Source: Calendula officinalis
Lineage: Eukaryota; Streptophyta; Magnoliopsida; Asterales; Asteraceae
Assembly (NCBI GenBank): GCA_963853835.1
Contig: OY970825.1
Location: 24,676,835 to 24,740,834, forward strand
Reading direction: 5' to 3'
DNA length: 64,000 bases
The notes under the pieces were generated by a model. The model ran no database searches, was not told where the DNA came from, and worked only from the letters and a program-made list of their open reading frames with translations. Positions within the stretch are counted from its first letter, which is position 1; each line of letters starts with the position of its first letter. Shown in pieces: positions 1 through 10,759 of this stretch. The translations under genes and the position numbers were made by a program.

Positions 1-2605
1 TGTTTGGAGGGGCCATTGGTGTTTTCATGGATGATGATGAATTCATATCGAATTTCGTTAAAAGATCTTTGATATATTTTTCTTGATTTATAAAAATTCC
101 ATTTTTAGATTGCTTAACTTGTAAGCCAAGAAAATATGTCAATTCACCCATCATACTCATCTCATACTTTGTAGGCATAAGTTTTGAAAAACGTCTACAA
201 AGTTTTTCATCAGTAGCACCAAAAATTCTGTCATCCACATAAATTTGAACAAGAATGATATCACCTTTGATTTTGTGAATGAATAAGGTTTTATCAATCT
301 TTCCCCTGGTGAAATCATTTGCTATGAGGAACGTGGAGAGTGTATCATACCATGCACGAGGAGCTTGTTTCAACCCATATATCGCTTTATCCAGTTTAAA
401 CACATAGTCTAAATACTTAGGATTTTCAAACCCTGGTGGTTGTTTAACATATACTTCCTCTTGCAGTTTCCCGTTTAAGAAAGCACTCTTCACGTCCATC
501 TAAAAAACTGTGAAGTCTTTGTAAGCAGCGTAGGCTAGAAATATTCTAATAGCCTCAAGCCTAGCCACTGGAGCAAATGTTTCATCGAAATCGATTCCTA
601 CCTCTTGTATGTATCCTTGTGCAACAAGTCTAGCTTTGTTGCGAATAACTACACCTTCTTCATCCATTTTATTCCTAAATACCCATTTAGTACCAATTAT
701 TGTCTTTCCAGCTGGTGGAGGCACCAGCTGCCATACTTTGTTGACCTCGAATTGGTTAAGTTCTTCCTGCATCGCCTGAATCCAGCTTGAGTCTTATAAA
801 GCAACCTTAATATTTTTCGGTTCTTCAGTTGCTAGAAAACAAGACCATAAGCAAAGATTGCATGATGCTTTACTTCTAGTGACTACTCCCTGCTGTGGAT
901 CTCCAATGATTAACTCAATTGGATGTTCTGAGGTCCACTTAGATTGAGGAGCAGCAGTAGAAGAGGAAGATTCAGCAGAATTAGATCCTTGTTGAGCGGC
1001 TGATTGCTCAGCAGGATGAATTACTTCATTTTGAACTGATCTTCTTGAAGTATGAAGAGGTGACTTAGAAGTAGCCTTGGATGATGCTCTAACTGTTGGA
1101 ATCTCTTGTTGAACAGCTGCAATGTCCACAAGATATGTAGGAGCATCATGAAATGTCTCATCTGATTCATTTACGGGAACATCAAAGAGATTTAAAGCAT
1201 CGGAGAATGCTTCAGTTGTATCATCAGGGGATGATTCAGCTGATCTCTGAAATGCATCAGACGAGTCAGCAGAGGAGGGGTTCAAAGCTTTTGAGTGTTC
1301 TTCAAAAGTAACATTTATGGACTCTTCCAATGTTTGTCTTCTTTTGTTGAAAACTCTATATGCTTTGGATAGAGTGGAGTATCCCAAGAAAATGGCTTCA
1401 TCAGCTTTAGAGTCAAATTTACTCAGCTGATCTCTTGTGTTTAACACAAAACACACACAGCCAAACACGTGAAAGAAACCGATGAAAGGTTTCCTCTGAC
1501 GGAAAATCTCATAAGAAGTCTTTTTGTGTCTCTTCACATAGAGAGACCTATTCTGAGTAAAACAAGCTGTGTTAACAACCTCTGCCCAAAATTGCTTAGG
1601 CATGTTTGACTCAGCAAGCATTGTTCTTGCAGCTTCTATAAGGGTTTTGTTCCTTCTTTCAGCAACACCATTCTGTTGAGGTGTTCTTGCAGCTGAAAAG
1701 TTTTGGGAGATCCCAACGTCTGAACAGAAATCTTCCAAAGTCTTGTTTCTGAATTCAGTACCGTTGTCTGATCTCAGCATCTTGACTCTAGACCCGTTTA
1801 GAAGTTCCATCCTTTTGATGAACTTGATGATTTCATCAGCTGCATCACTTTTGTGGCGTAAAAATATAACCCAAGTATATCGTGAGTATTCATCAACGAT
1901 AACAAGTGTATACTTCTTTCCACCTAGACTTTCAGTGCTCATGGGACCAAAAAGATCCATATGGAGCATGTGAAGGCAGCTGTTGATGGAAAAACATTGC
2001 TTTGATTTGAAGGAGCTTTTATGTTGTTTACCTTGTTCACATGCAGAACAAAGCTTATCCTTTTCATATTTGATTTGTGGCAGACCATTCACCAGCTGAC
2101 CTCGCGCCAGCTTCGATATATTTTTGAAGTTCAGGTGAGATAGTCTTTTGTGCCACAACCAATTCAGCTCTTCAGTAGAGTGAGAGAATAGACAGACTTC
2201 TTGATTTTGAGGATTCATGTCAAGTGTATAGACATTCTTGGTTCTGGGAGCAACTAATACTACCTTTCCATTCTTATCTGTCACCGTTCCTCTGTATTCG
2301 TTAAAGTTCACTGAGAACTTTGCATCACAAAGTTGGCTAATGCTGATAAGATTATATTTCAGCCCATTTACATAACCAACTCTTGTGATTTTTATGGATC
2401 CATTAGAGATGGTTCCATAACCTTCAGTTGAGCCTCTACCATTATCACCAAAAACTACGGAGGGGCCATCACAAACTTCAAACTCTTCCAGTAGGGATTT
2501 GTAACCAGTCATGTGTCTTGAGCAACCACTGTCTAGGTACCAGATATGTTTGCTTTCATCACCCTGCACATAAGATAAAAGAGTTAGTTCTTTTTGGGAA
2601 CCCAC
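1..2605 (-). pseudogene. pol: copia pol (protease end, integrase, reverse transcriptase), broken and partial
   Basis: The frame opens near 2605 and carries WYLDSGCSRHMTG, an integrase zinc region (H..H and CSACEQGKQH) and an rve core with MDLFGP, RSDNGTEF and the PQQNGVAERRN stretch holding the catalytic Glu. TAA at 794-796 and TAG at 497-499 interrupt the same frame. After them the RT follows with MDVKSAFLNG, then GLKQAPRAWYD and YVDDRIFGAT near 200-245. The aspartates of YVDD are kept, but the next residue is Arg where Ile is usual. The RT C-terminus and RNase H lie left of the window. The apparent ORF start at 2605 is GTG, so it is not a real initiation codon. Confidence 0.9.
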
Positions 2606-5016
2606 ACCTCGATGGGTCCTTGTGACTTCCCGCTGGGATTCACAGAAGTTGGCTTTTCAGTATCCTCACATACTGAAGTTGGGGAAGGTCTCAAGCATGT
2701 GCTGTCACACTCACTTGCCATGTGCCCACGATCTCCACACTTATAGCATTTTCTGTGACTTTGCAGTGGAGTAGAGGGCGAGGCAGTAGGATTGGGAACT
2801 GGACCCAAAATACCCTTCATTTTTTGATTATCAGAGATAGTCAGAGTTTGAACGAGTGATGTCAGCTTGCTGACCTTTCCTTTCAGCCGTCTGACAGACA
2901 CAGCTGAAGAAGGACTTGGAGTGTCCTTAGAAACACTCTTACCTTTGTTCTTTGCAGCTCGAGTACGAACTCCAGCTGGCTCACCCTTGGAGGGTGTAAG
3001 AACAGTTTTATTTCCTGCTGTTCTTCTAGTCCTCTGTTGAGATCTAGCAGAAGATGCAACAGGTGCTGAACCCGAGACAGATTTTCTAGGTTCAACAATG
3101 ACTATAGTGGGTGTCCTAACTACCATGGCAGAGGAGTCATTTGATGATTCTTCACCAGTAGCCACAGAAGGATCTTCTGAGGACATCTCAGTAGCATAGG
3201 TTTTGGTAGACCTAACAAAGGAACCAAAAACCAATTCTTCAGCTGGCACAGAAGCATCAGCTGACGAATAGTACAGATCATCTGTACTTCTGTCAGGTAC
3301 AGTGGCTGCAGCTAGGAAATCTCCTCCTAGTACAGCTTGTACTTGACTGGGGATTTGTGAGTTAACACATTCACTCACACATTTGGATGAACGAGACTAT
3401 GATTCACAAATCTTTTTAATTGCTTCAAGTTCTTTAACTTTTTCACTTAGATCATGTTGAAGAACCGAGTTAATAAATTTCGTTTCAGAAAGTTCTTCTT
3501 TTAAAGTTTTGTGGTCAATTAAGCGTTCTTTTAAAAATGAATTTTCACGTAGAATAGCATTATGTTTATCCAAACATTCACCTTTCAGCTGATCAATGAA
3601 GTGCAAGTCACAAATAATAGAATCAACAATTTCTTTAGCTTTAGTAGCCTCAGCGGAGATTAGAGAGGTTACCTTTTTGTGAACAATGTTGACCCATTTA
3701 TAGGAACTAGCATCATCAGCTGTAATACTTTCATCATCATCAGCACGAGCCATCAAACACATTGTGGTCATTTGTTCATCGTCATCAGATGAGCTGTCAC
3801 CAGAGTCAGCCTAATCATGAGTTTCAGCTACAAGACCCTTGTCAGCAGCTTTGCCTTCAAGTGTCTTCTTTTCTTCTAAAATCTTTTTGGTGAAGGCTTG
3901 TAGCTTTTTGTATTTTTCTTCAATGGACTCACCAGTTGAAGATGATGAACTAGCTTTCTTCTGCTTGCAGTCGTTAGCATAGTGTCCCTTGTTGTTGCAG
4001 TTGTAGCAAGTTATCCCAGAGATGTCAGGTGTACTTCCAGAGGGTCTGGAAGACACAGCTGATGAGATAGATCTGCTACTCGAACCTCTAGCTGAGGAGC
4101 CAGACTTGTTTTTGAAGAATTTTCTATATTTAACAAGTAAGGCTAGCTCAGTTATAAGGGCTTCGTTGTCTTCGTCTTCATCAACTTCTTCAATGCTGAC
4201 TTCAGGCATGCTGAACAAACCAGCAGCTGAAGCATTGTCAGCTTCATCATCTGATGGAGGATATTCGATTCTGCTGGGCTTGTTTAAAGAAACAAGAGCG
4301 GTCGAAGATCCTGAGGGACTCACCTTAGAGTCCTTTGGAGGTTGAAATTTGTTGAGTATAGTTCTCTCATGGCTTATAAACATACCATAGAGAGAGGAAA
4401 GAGTATAATCTTTCAAAGTAGGAGACGTACTCATGCAAGTTATGATGGTAGCCCATTTAGAAGGTAATGCAGCCATAAACTTACACATTTTGGACATATC
4501 GTCCTTATCAACCCCATGAGACTTCAGCTCGTTTAACAGAATGTTATAACGATTGAATGTTTGAGCGATAGTCTCACTAGGCTTGGCTTTAAACAGTTCA
4601 TAATCATGTATGAGCATGTTTTTGTTATGTTCACGCACAACAGATGTGCCTTCATAAACTTCAGCCAGCCTCTCCCACATCTCTTTAACTGAATCACAAA
4701 ATTGTATATTGTGATACAGTTCATCACCAACTACTTGAAAAAGCATATCCCTTCCTTTATTCTCAAGATGGACAAGACGTTTTTCAGCGTCTGTCCATTG
4801 AGCCTCAGATTTCACAACATAGTGTTCTGGGACTTCAGGAGTTCCAGGAATAAGGGTATTGGGAACGTATTTTCCTATCATTATATTATCTTGAAGTTTT
4901 GGGTGATAGGTAACCATGTGGGACAACATACGCGTTTTCCACATGGGATAGATGGTTTGAGTTAGTTTGGGAGGTTTTCCAGATGATGGAAGATCTGATG
5001 ATGTAGGTTCAGCCAT
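2584..5016 (-). pseudogene. gag: copia gag, interrupted by two in-frame stops
   Basis: One frame runs from ATG at 5016 (MAEPTSSDLP) to the stop at 2584, about 810 codons. It is broken by TAG at 3811-3813 and TAG at 3397-3399. The N-terminal 230 residues resemble the UBN2-type copia nucleocapsid domain. There are two CCHC zinc knuckles: CYNCNNKGHYANDC (near residue 340) and CYKCGDRGHMASEC in the last quarter. Both TAG codons could come from CAG by C-to-T change. The end overlaps pol by about 22 bases in the -1 frame, just after a run of five A, so pol may need a frameshift or this copy has an indel. The intact protein would form the retrotransposon particle in the cytoplasm. Confidence 0.88.
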
Positions 5017-5057
5017 AACAGATGCTCAAAATTGATGGAAAAACAATTTTGACACCC

Positions 5058-5069
5058 GCTCTGATACCA
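5058..5069 (-). other. Primer binding site (initiator tRNA-Met type)
   Basis: The minus strand reads TGGTATCAGAGC just inside the LTR end. This is the usual plant copia/gypsy site complementary to the 3' end of tRNA-iMet. Confidence 0.9.
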
Positions 5070-5071
5070 GT

Positions 5072-6041
5072 TGTTGGATCCCAACAACACAACCGTGTTG
5101 CGTTATGACCGAGTAATGAAGATACGATAAGTAAGTAACAACAAGATTTCAATGATTAAGAGTTTTATTAAAAACAGCTTAATACAATACAGAGTTTGCG
5201 GAAATAGATAGCACACACTACCTAAAACTCTATACTTGAGTTGACACTTTAGACCGCTCAAACTAGAAGAGTATACACTGAGAGTTATATCAGCTGATAC
5301 TAACAGCTGATATTAATGCCTTAGTAATAACTATGGAGGAGTTAATACTTAGACAATAACTAACTCTCAGAGAATGTTCTTGTGCTTATTATTTCTATCG
5401 GTATTCTAAAGGTGTTATAAATGCAAGCATTTACGTCTGTATTTATAGCCCAAGATCCATGTTCCTTAGTCCACAAGTTTGACGACGTGTAAACATATTA
5501 TTCGTCGATGTAGACTTGCCATGGATCATTAAATGCTATTGCACAAGTTATTGTCCCGAGTGTACTTTGTATCCACTTCTTCCGGTACCTTTTCTGACGC
5601 ACAGTGAAAGGTGTACTACATAAGTACAGAAGTTGTTGACTTTCTCTTTACATACTTGAGGGACAAACGATGAAGTTGTACTGACATTATCTTCTATTCC
5701 AAAATAGAAGATCTTCATCGTTTTCTTCTTCTTTGAGCGGGAAAGGGAAACGTTCAAGGTGTCAATGAACATTTCCTTTAAGTCTTCATCTGCAGTAGGT
5801 ACTATCAGCTGATTCCACAATCAGCTGAATAGTCTTCTTCTTGTCTTTGTCCTTTGGTCATAGACTTCGAATGAACTCTCGTTAATAGCTGCTGATTTGA
5901 CTTGTATCCTAAAGCTAAGTACGTACTCAGCTGAAGGTTTATTGTATATACTTGCTTCAGCTGAGATACATACTTCAGCTGTTGTTTATTCTTCTTGGCT
6001 ATCGAGCATCAAATCTTATTTACTTAGTCTTGGGACTAACA
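5072..6041 (-). repeat. 5' LTR of the copia element (about 970 bp)
   Basis: On the minus strand it begins TGTTAGTCCC at 6041 and ends CCAACA at 5072, giving TG...CA termini with a short inverted repeat TGTT/AACA. The primer binding site follows two bases later. The second LTR copy is outside the window, so LTR divergence cannot be measured. Confidence 0.85.
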
Positions 6042-6418
6042 ATCTCAATCTACCTTTTCGTTTTACTATCTGATCCAATTGCTAGTACTATGACAATGTA
6101 TGAATTTATGCGTGTTTAGATCTACAATTACTCGGATTTAAGACGGAATTTTGCAATTTTGATGTTAATTTAGTAGTGTGAGGAATATACTTGCAATCTG
6201 TTCAGGTTTTTTTGTTTGAATACTATCGTTTCGACTCATTTAGGTTTTAATCGTTAACTTTTTGGTTTAGCGTTTGATTTGGTATCGAAATGTATGATTT
6301 GGAACGTTTGATTGTGCAATTATGGATATGAAAGCGTCGGTCCAGTTTATTTAAACCTAAAAAAAACACTTGGTGCTTAATGCTTGCTTTAGATACCTTC
6401 CTATTGTTAATTTATAAA
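6042..6418. other. Non-coding stretch, probably intron 1 or upstream sequence of the HR-lesion gene
   Basis: AT-rich sequence between the copia LTR and the Mutator-type element. No coding exon or known repeat recognised. The expected first exon of the neighbouring gene is not here. Its last nine bases (6410-6418) are the left target duplication of the next element. Confidence 0.5.
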
Positions 6419-7329
6419 GGGAGCTGATTCGTACAGATCAATTTTTATCCATATAGAGCGATTTTATATTAAAAGACAATTCTACCCTTTCTCTTCTTTA
6501 TCACGTTTTACATTTTAACCCCCTAAGGCCCTAACACCTTCTTCCCATAACTTCTATGAACCCAAATACAGAATACTCATGAATCGTGATTATATGTTTC
6601 TTATACCTCACCACCATTTTTGACATCACCCACATCACCAGATCTCTCATACTTCTCAAGAACAAGAAAAGTTAAACCTTTTATTTTGACCGAACAAACT
6701 TTACCCCCAATTGGAGAAGCTCTCTCCTACCCATTTGTTCTTCAAATTGCAGAATCATTAGAACTTAAGAGACTCGCTTCCATCTTCATCTTCGTCATCA
6801 AATATTCAAAAACTCAGAGATTTTTGCTTCAAAATCCCTCCTTCCGAACCCATTGCCTTCAAGAAAAGACGAACCTTTTAGGTTTACAACTAGATCATTC
6901 ATCAGACAATCAATAATTATATCAATTTCTTCTCCTCAATCACCTGAAATTTTAAACAATTTGAGTGTAATCGAAGATACCCAATTGCTGTATTTGACTA
7001 TAATCGATGATGATCCACTTTTTGGAAATCCAAATTTCCATCCAAAATCAAAACTCAAAATCACTTATTCAAATTAAACACGAATCGAATAAAAAAAATT
7101 AACAAATGTCGAACTGAATGCTTACATAAGTGTTTAATTGACAAATGAAAGTGGAAAAAAAATTGTTCCTAAAGTATGCAAGACCAAGTCACAGAGATTT
7201 TGAGAGAAATAGAGGTTAAACGATGGTGAAATTGTTGTTAGGGATCCCAAAAAAGAAAAAGGGTATAATTGTCTTTTGACATAAGATTGCTCTACATGGA
7301 TAAAAATTGCTCTGTACGAATCAGTTCCC
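6419..7329. mobile_element. Mutator-type non-autonomous DNA transposon with 9-bp target duplication
   Basis: The ends are inverted repeats of about 75 bp. The left end starts GGGAGCTGATTCGTACAG and the right end, reverse complemented, starts GGGAACTGATTCGTACAG. They stay close to 90% alike up to the shared AAAAGACAATT block. The flanks carry an identical 9-bp duplication ATTTATAAA at 6410-6418 and 7330-7338, the size typical of Mutator-like elements. The interior contains short open frames (6620-6916 and 6853-7077) that I cannot match to any family. No transposase is present. Confidence 0.88.
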
Positions 7330-7521
7330 ATTTATAAAGCTATAACTTTTTTTTTTTTTGTATATTTTTGTTCATTTATGAAATTAAAATTGGCTGTTGG
7401 TTAAATGCTATGTTTATCTCATAAGTTAAGCAATAACTTATTAATTAAGAATCTGTTTTAGGTTAATTAAGAACCCTACTCTGCTGTACTTATAGTTATT
7501 TGATTCGTCTTTTTTAACCAG

Positions 7522-8756
7522 GTTCAATGATTTTGGTGATGATGGTGGCCCTGCTGCAAAGGAACTAGCTCCAAAAATGTCTTCTCTTCACAGATTTTTA
7601 GTCTCCAAAATTGGAAATGGAGTGCCAAAAATTGATGTGAGACCCTAATTAATTATTTCATTATAAAAAAACGGGATAATTGTTTTTATATCCTTGTAAA
7701 ATTTATTAATTATCTTTATATCCTTCTCAAATTCATAAATTATCTTTATATCTTTCTAAACTTTATAATTACCTTCATATCCTTCTAAATCTTTAAAATT
7801 CTCTTTTATGTCCAAAAACCTATTTTAATATTTATTAAATCATTAAAATATCAATCATTGTCAAATAAGTATGCAATATATTTGTTGATTATGTATATTA
7901 GAAATCATGTTTAATTGCATGTATTATTGATATTATTATAATTTAATAAATAATAAAATAGATTTTTGGACATAAAAAGAGTTCCAAAAGTTTGGAAGGA
8001 TATGACGGTAATTAAAAAGTATAGAAGGATATAGAGATAATTTATGAATTTGAGAAGGATATAAGAATAATTTATGAATTTTACAAGGATACAAAAGCAA
8101 TTATCCCTAAAGAAATTACTCTACTATCAAATTGTATGATCTTAATGTGTGACAAAATGGGCCGGTTATGTGTACCTTACTGAATTCTATTATGAATACT
8201 TTACTATTAAAATAATTGTTGACCCGTTAAAGATAAAATCTAATCAAAGTGGACCCGTTTTCAATTATATTATGAATGCAGGTTAGGCATGTTGTTTGGG
8301 GTGCAATGGCTCTTAAAGGTCTTGGTGGGATTTTATTTGTATTTAGCAGTACCACTGGTGCCTATTTGCTGGTAACACCTAAATAAATTTAAAATTTAAT
8401 CATATTATTTGTAATTTAATTTAATTTTTTGTTTAAACATTTTCCTTCGTCTGCAGATGTATTACTTGATACTCATGACTCCTTTGCTACATGACTTCTA
8501 CAACTATGAAACTGATGATTCAAAATACCACGCCATTCTTCAAGATTTCGTGCAGGTTATTTATTTTCTATTTATTAATTATTAAATATTAAATTTCATC
8601 ATTTTTTTATTTTTTTTTTGCTTTTTTAACGTGGTTTGCATGAATTTGTTACAGAGTGTTTCACTGTTGGGTGCACTTATATTTTTCATTGGAATGAAGA
8701 AAAGGTTACCAAGGAAAGTAGTGAAGAAGAAGCACCTAAAAACGAAAACAACTTAG
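7522..8756 (+). CDS. HR-like lesion-inducing protein, exons 2-5 (exon 1 not found)
   Basis: Four exons join in frame: 7522-7636, 8282-8371, 8457-8555 and 8655-8756, each with GT/AG borders, ending in TAG. They encode FNDFGDDGGPAAKELAPK, then GAMALKGLGGILFVFSS and LMTPLLHDFYNYE, ending IFFIGMKKRLPRK and a Lys-rich tail. This matches the small membrane family known as HR-like lesion-inducing proteins (usually about 150-160 residues, several hydrophobic segments, dibasic C-terminus). The first exon, which should encode about 22 hydrophobic residues, is absent between the copia LTR and 7522. It either lies left of the copia element or is lost. Expression is therefore doubtful. The biochemical role of the family is not well defined. 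Confidence 0.8.
7673..8107. repeat. Foldback MITE in an intron of the HR-lesion gene
   Basis: A long imperfect inverted repeat. It starts GGGATAATTG and ends CAATTATCCC, and both arms carry repeated 'TATATCCTT' phrases about 25-30 bp apart. It lies wholly inside the intron between 7636 and 8282. The target duplication is not resolved. Confidence 0.75.
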
Positions 8757-9414
8757 ATTTTGTGACAAAATTATTTAAATTCTAGAACATTTTTGTTCGT
8801 TGTAATTCTTAGTTGTTTGGTGTCGTTTTTAATTTTATTTATTACCAACTTTTTAATTTAGTTTTGGGTATTTTTCTTAACATGGGAAGATATTCGTTAG
8901 ATGGAAATTTGTGTTGTCTATTTTTCGTTTCTATAATATTCTGTTCTATAGTTGTTGATTTGGAAGTTATTGTGTAGATATACATATTAATTTAAAAGAT
9001 TTAGATCGGTATTATAGTAATATTGTTTTTTGTAACATAATTACAAAACATTAATTATTTTTTTGATCCAACGAGTCATTCTGCTTCTAATTTGATCCAA
9101 CGAGCTTATAAGAATTGACATATTTTTAATATTATAGATTGGTGGAGTTGCTTTGACAACCGGTCCTATTTCTGCTGTGGAAGAGAGGTTTGGAATTAAT
9201 TGATTTTTTATAAAATCTTGTTGATATTCTTTTTAATTTTTTTAGTTTTACAAGAACAACCAATGTGTTACATAAACTCCTAGAATTATATGTTCAGTTG
9301 ATATCATTAACCTACACTAATCGCCACTTTCTTCAACTATCTAGTATGTTCTGTTAAGTAATCTTATTTTACTCCTTCTTAAAGCATTTAGGCTTTCTAA
9401 GTTTAGAAGGTCTT

Positions 9415-9530
9415 AAACTTAATTTTAAATTTTTACTTTGGGAAATAAAAATATTGCTTAGGGGATTCGAACCCGAGACCTTTTGTGAGTACGGACTGTG
9501 TGTTAACCAATTGATCTAATTGATACTTTG
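9415..9530 (-). repeat. tRNA-derived SINE-like fragment
   Basis: On the minus strand there is an A-box-like TAGATCAATTGG (from about 9517) and a B-box GGGTTCGAATCC (around 9471-9460). These are spaced as in the polymerase III promoter of tRNA-derived SINEs. No clear target duplication or tail was traced. Confidence 0.4.
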
Positions 9531-9701
9531 CTTTATCCCAAAAAAACATCCAACATAACACATAAACTTAAAACGCTCAGTCAACCAGCACCCACTACCA
9601 GCAGCCACTATCCGCACGACCCCAACCAGCAGCCACTATCACTACCGTCGTCACCACCCACTACTTGATCGTCGTCAAATTTTATCACATGATACTCACC
9701 G

Positions 9702-9726
9702 CCGCATTGCGCGGGTAACCTGCTAG
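9702..9726 (+). mobile_element. Helitron-type 3' terminus
   Basis: A short hairpin (CCGC at 9702-9705, GCGG at 9711-9714) is followed about eight bases later by CTAG at 9723-9726 and then T. This is the classic Helitron 3' end layout (hairpin, short spacer, CTRR, insertion before T). The 5' TC end was not located, so the element's extent is unknown. Confidence 0.5.
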
Positions 9727-10693
9727 TTTAACTAATTTCTCCCTACTCTTCTAGGATCTCTGCATATAATCTTCTTAAAAAATCACCTGAAGTAAAAAGA
9801 TTTCTTCCAAATGAGTAAACTTCTTTCACTATATTAAAAATATCACTCTAATCTCAAGTTGTGTATATTTTTTGGGTCATTTAATTTGACTATTTTCAAT
9901 ATTTCATTGAACTTACATTGATTCGAATGAATTTAATATTTTATTATATAAATTTTGAAATTGGGCCCACAAAATTTGAAGCCCATACGGAGTCAACCGG
10001 TTATAATATAGCTAAGTAATGTGGGAATTGATATGGGTATTTCAGAAGTCAATGGCTAAGAAATAACCCAACAGTTTCGTAATGAAATAACTGATGAATA
10101 CTGTTTTGAAAATTAAAAAAAAAAAAAAAAAACAACTCGTGAGTTAAAACTAAAAATTAACACGTCAATCATTTGTTTTACGGATAGTTAGTACTCCGTA
10201 TTTATTTAGTGGCAATTTGATTCCAGCGATTATATCTAAACGGACAGTATGTCTTCCTTGTAACTGTGCCTTAAGAGGAAGAAAGCCCACCTCATTTTTT
10301 TACGGATAGTTAGTATTTAGTTAGTGGCTTAAGTACACTGTACATTTGACAAAAACCAAGACCTGATCAAAAGTTGCAATACTTATATCAATTTCTTAAA
10401 TCCGAGATGATCTCATGCAATAAAAAAATACAATTTAATATATCCACATGCTAATTTCTTTTTAACATGAGTTTTCGATCCGATTTGTAAGCCGACTAAT
10501 TCTAGTGGGACCACTCGCTTTTCGGGTAGCCCGGAATTAGGTGGGTGAACCTCCATTGTCACGAGGGGGTATTTTTTTTATTGCTGCTAGGGATTAAACA
10601 TGAAATCTCATGAGAATTTTAATATTTTTGGAGACCAATTCATGTTAACTATGACACCACCTTGTGGTTCTTCACATACTATACTATTTATCT

Positions 10694-10700
10694 TATAAAT
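10694..10700 (+). promoter_or_regulatory. TATA box of the receptor kinase gene
   Basis: TATAAAT lies 60 bases upstream of the ATG at 10760, a plausible distance for a short 5' leader. Inferred from position and sequence only. Confidence 0.5.
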
Positions 10701-10759
10701 GAAGGCAAATATCACACCCTTTCAAAGTAAACTTCAACCTGTTATAATTTGCTCTACAA

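Larger units (their letters stand above)
1..6041 (-). mobile_element. Ty1/copia retrotransposon, SIRE-like, partial (3' end outside window)
   Basis: The minus strand reads in order: a 5' LTR (6041 to 5072), a tRNA-Met type primer binding site (5069-5058), gag, protease/integrase, then reverse transcriptase running off the left edge. Copia order (integrase before RT) is directly visible. The long gag with two zinc knuckles, the integrase-side motif WYLDSGCSRHMTG and the RT motif YVDD followed by FGAT suggest the SIRE/Maximus lineage (inference). The reading frames are interrupted by stop codons, so this copy is probably dead. The 3' LTR, the polypurine tract and the left target duplication lie outside the window. 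The right flank begins atctc, so a matching 5-bp duplication would be expected left of the element. Confidence 0.93.
8757..10693. other. Intergenic region
   Basis: AT-rich spacer between the HR-lesion gene and the receptor kinase. It contains a SINE-like piece and a Helitron-type 3' end, listed separately. A short exon-like stretch at 9139-9200 (after a TATAG acceptor-like site) encodes GGVALTTGPISAVEERFG then stops. I could not assign it. No other gene seen. Confidence 0.6.

Noticed and set aside
5548..5820. A 90-residue minus-strand frame in the copia LTR
   Set aside because: Lies entirely in the LTR, with no domain and low complexity.
6620..7077. Possible protein-coding gene inside the Mutator-type element
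   Set aside because: Two overlapping short frames without a recognisable domain, no splice structure, and fully inside the transposon.
9139..9200. Exon-like fragment GGVALTTGPISAVEERFG after a TATAG acceptor-like site
   Set aside because: Too short, no neighbouring exon in phase, and no family recognised. Noted in the intergenic entry only.
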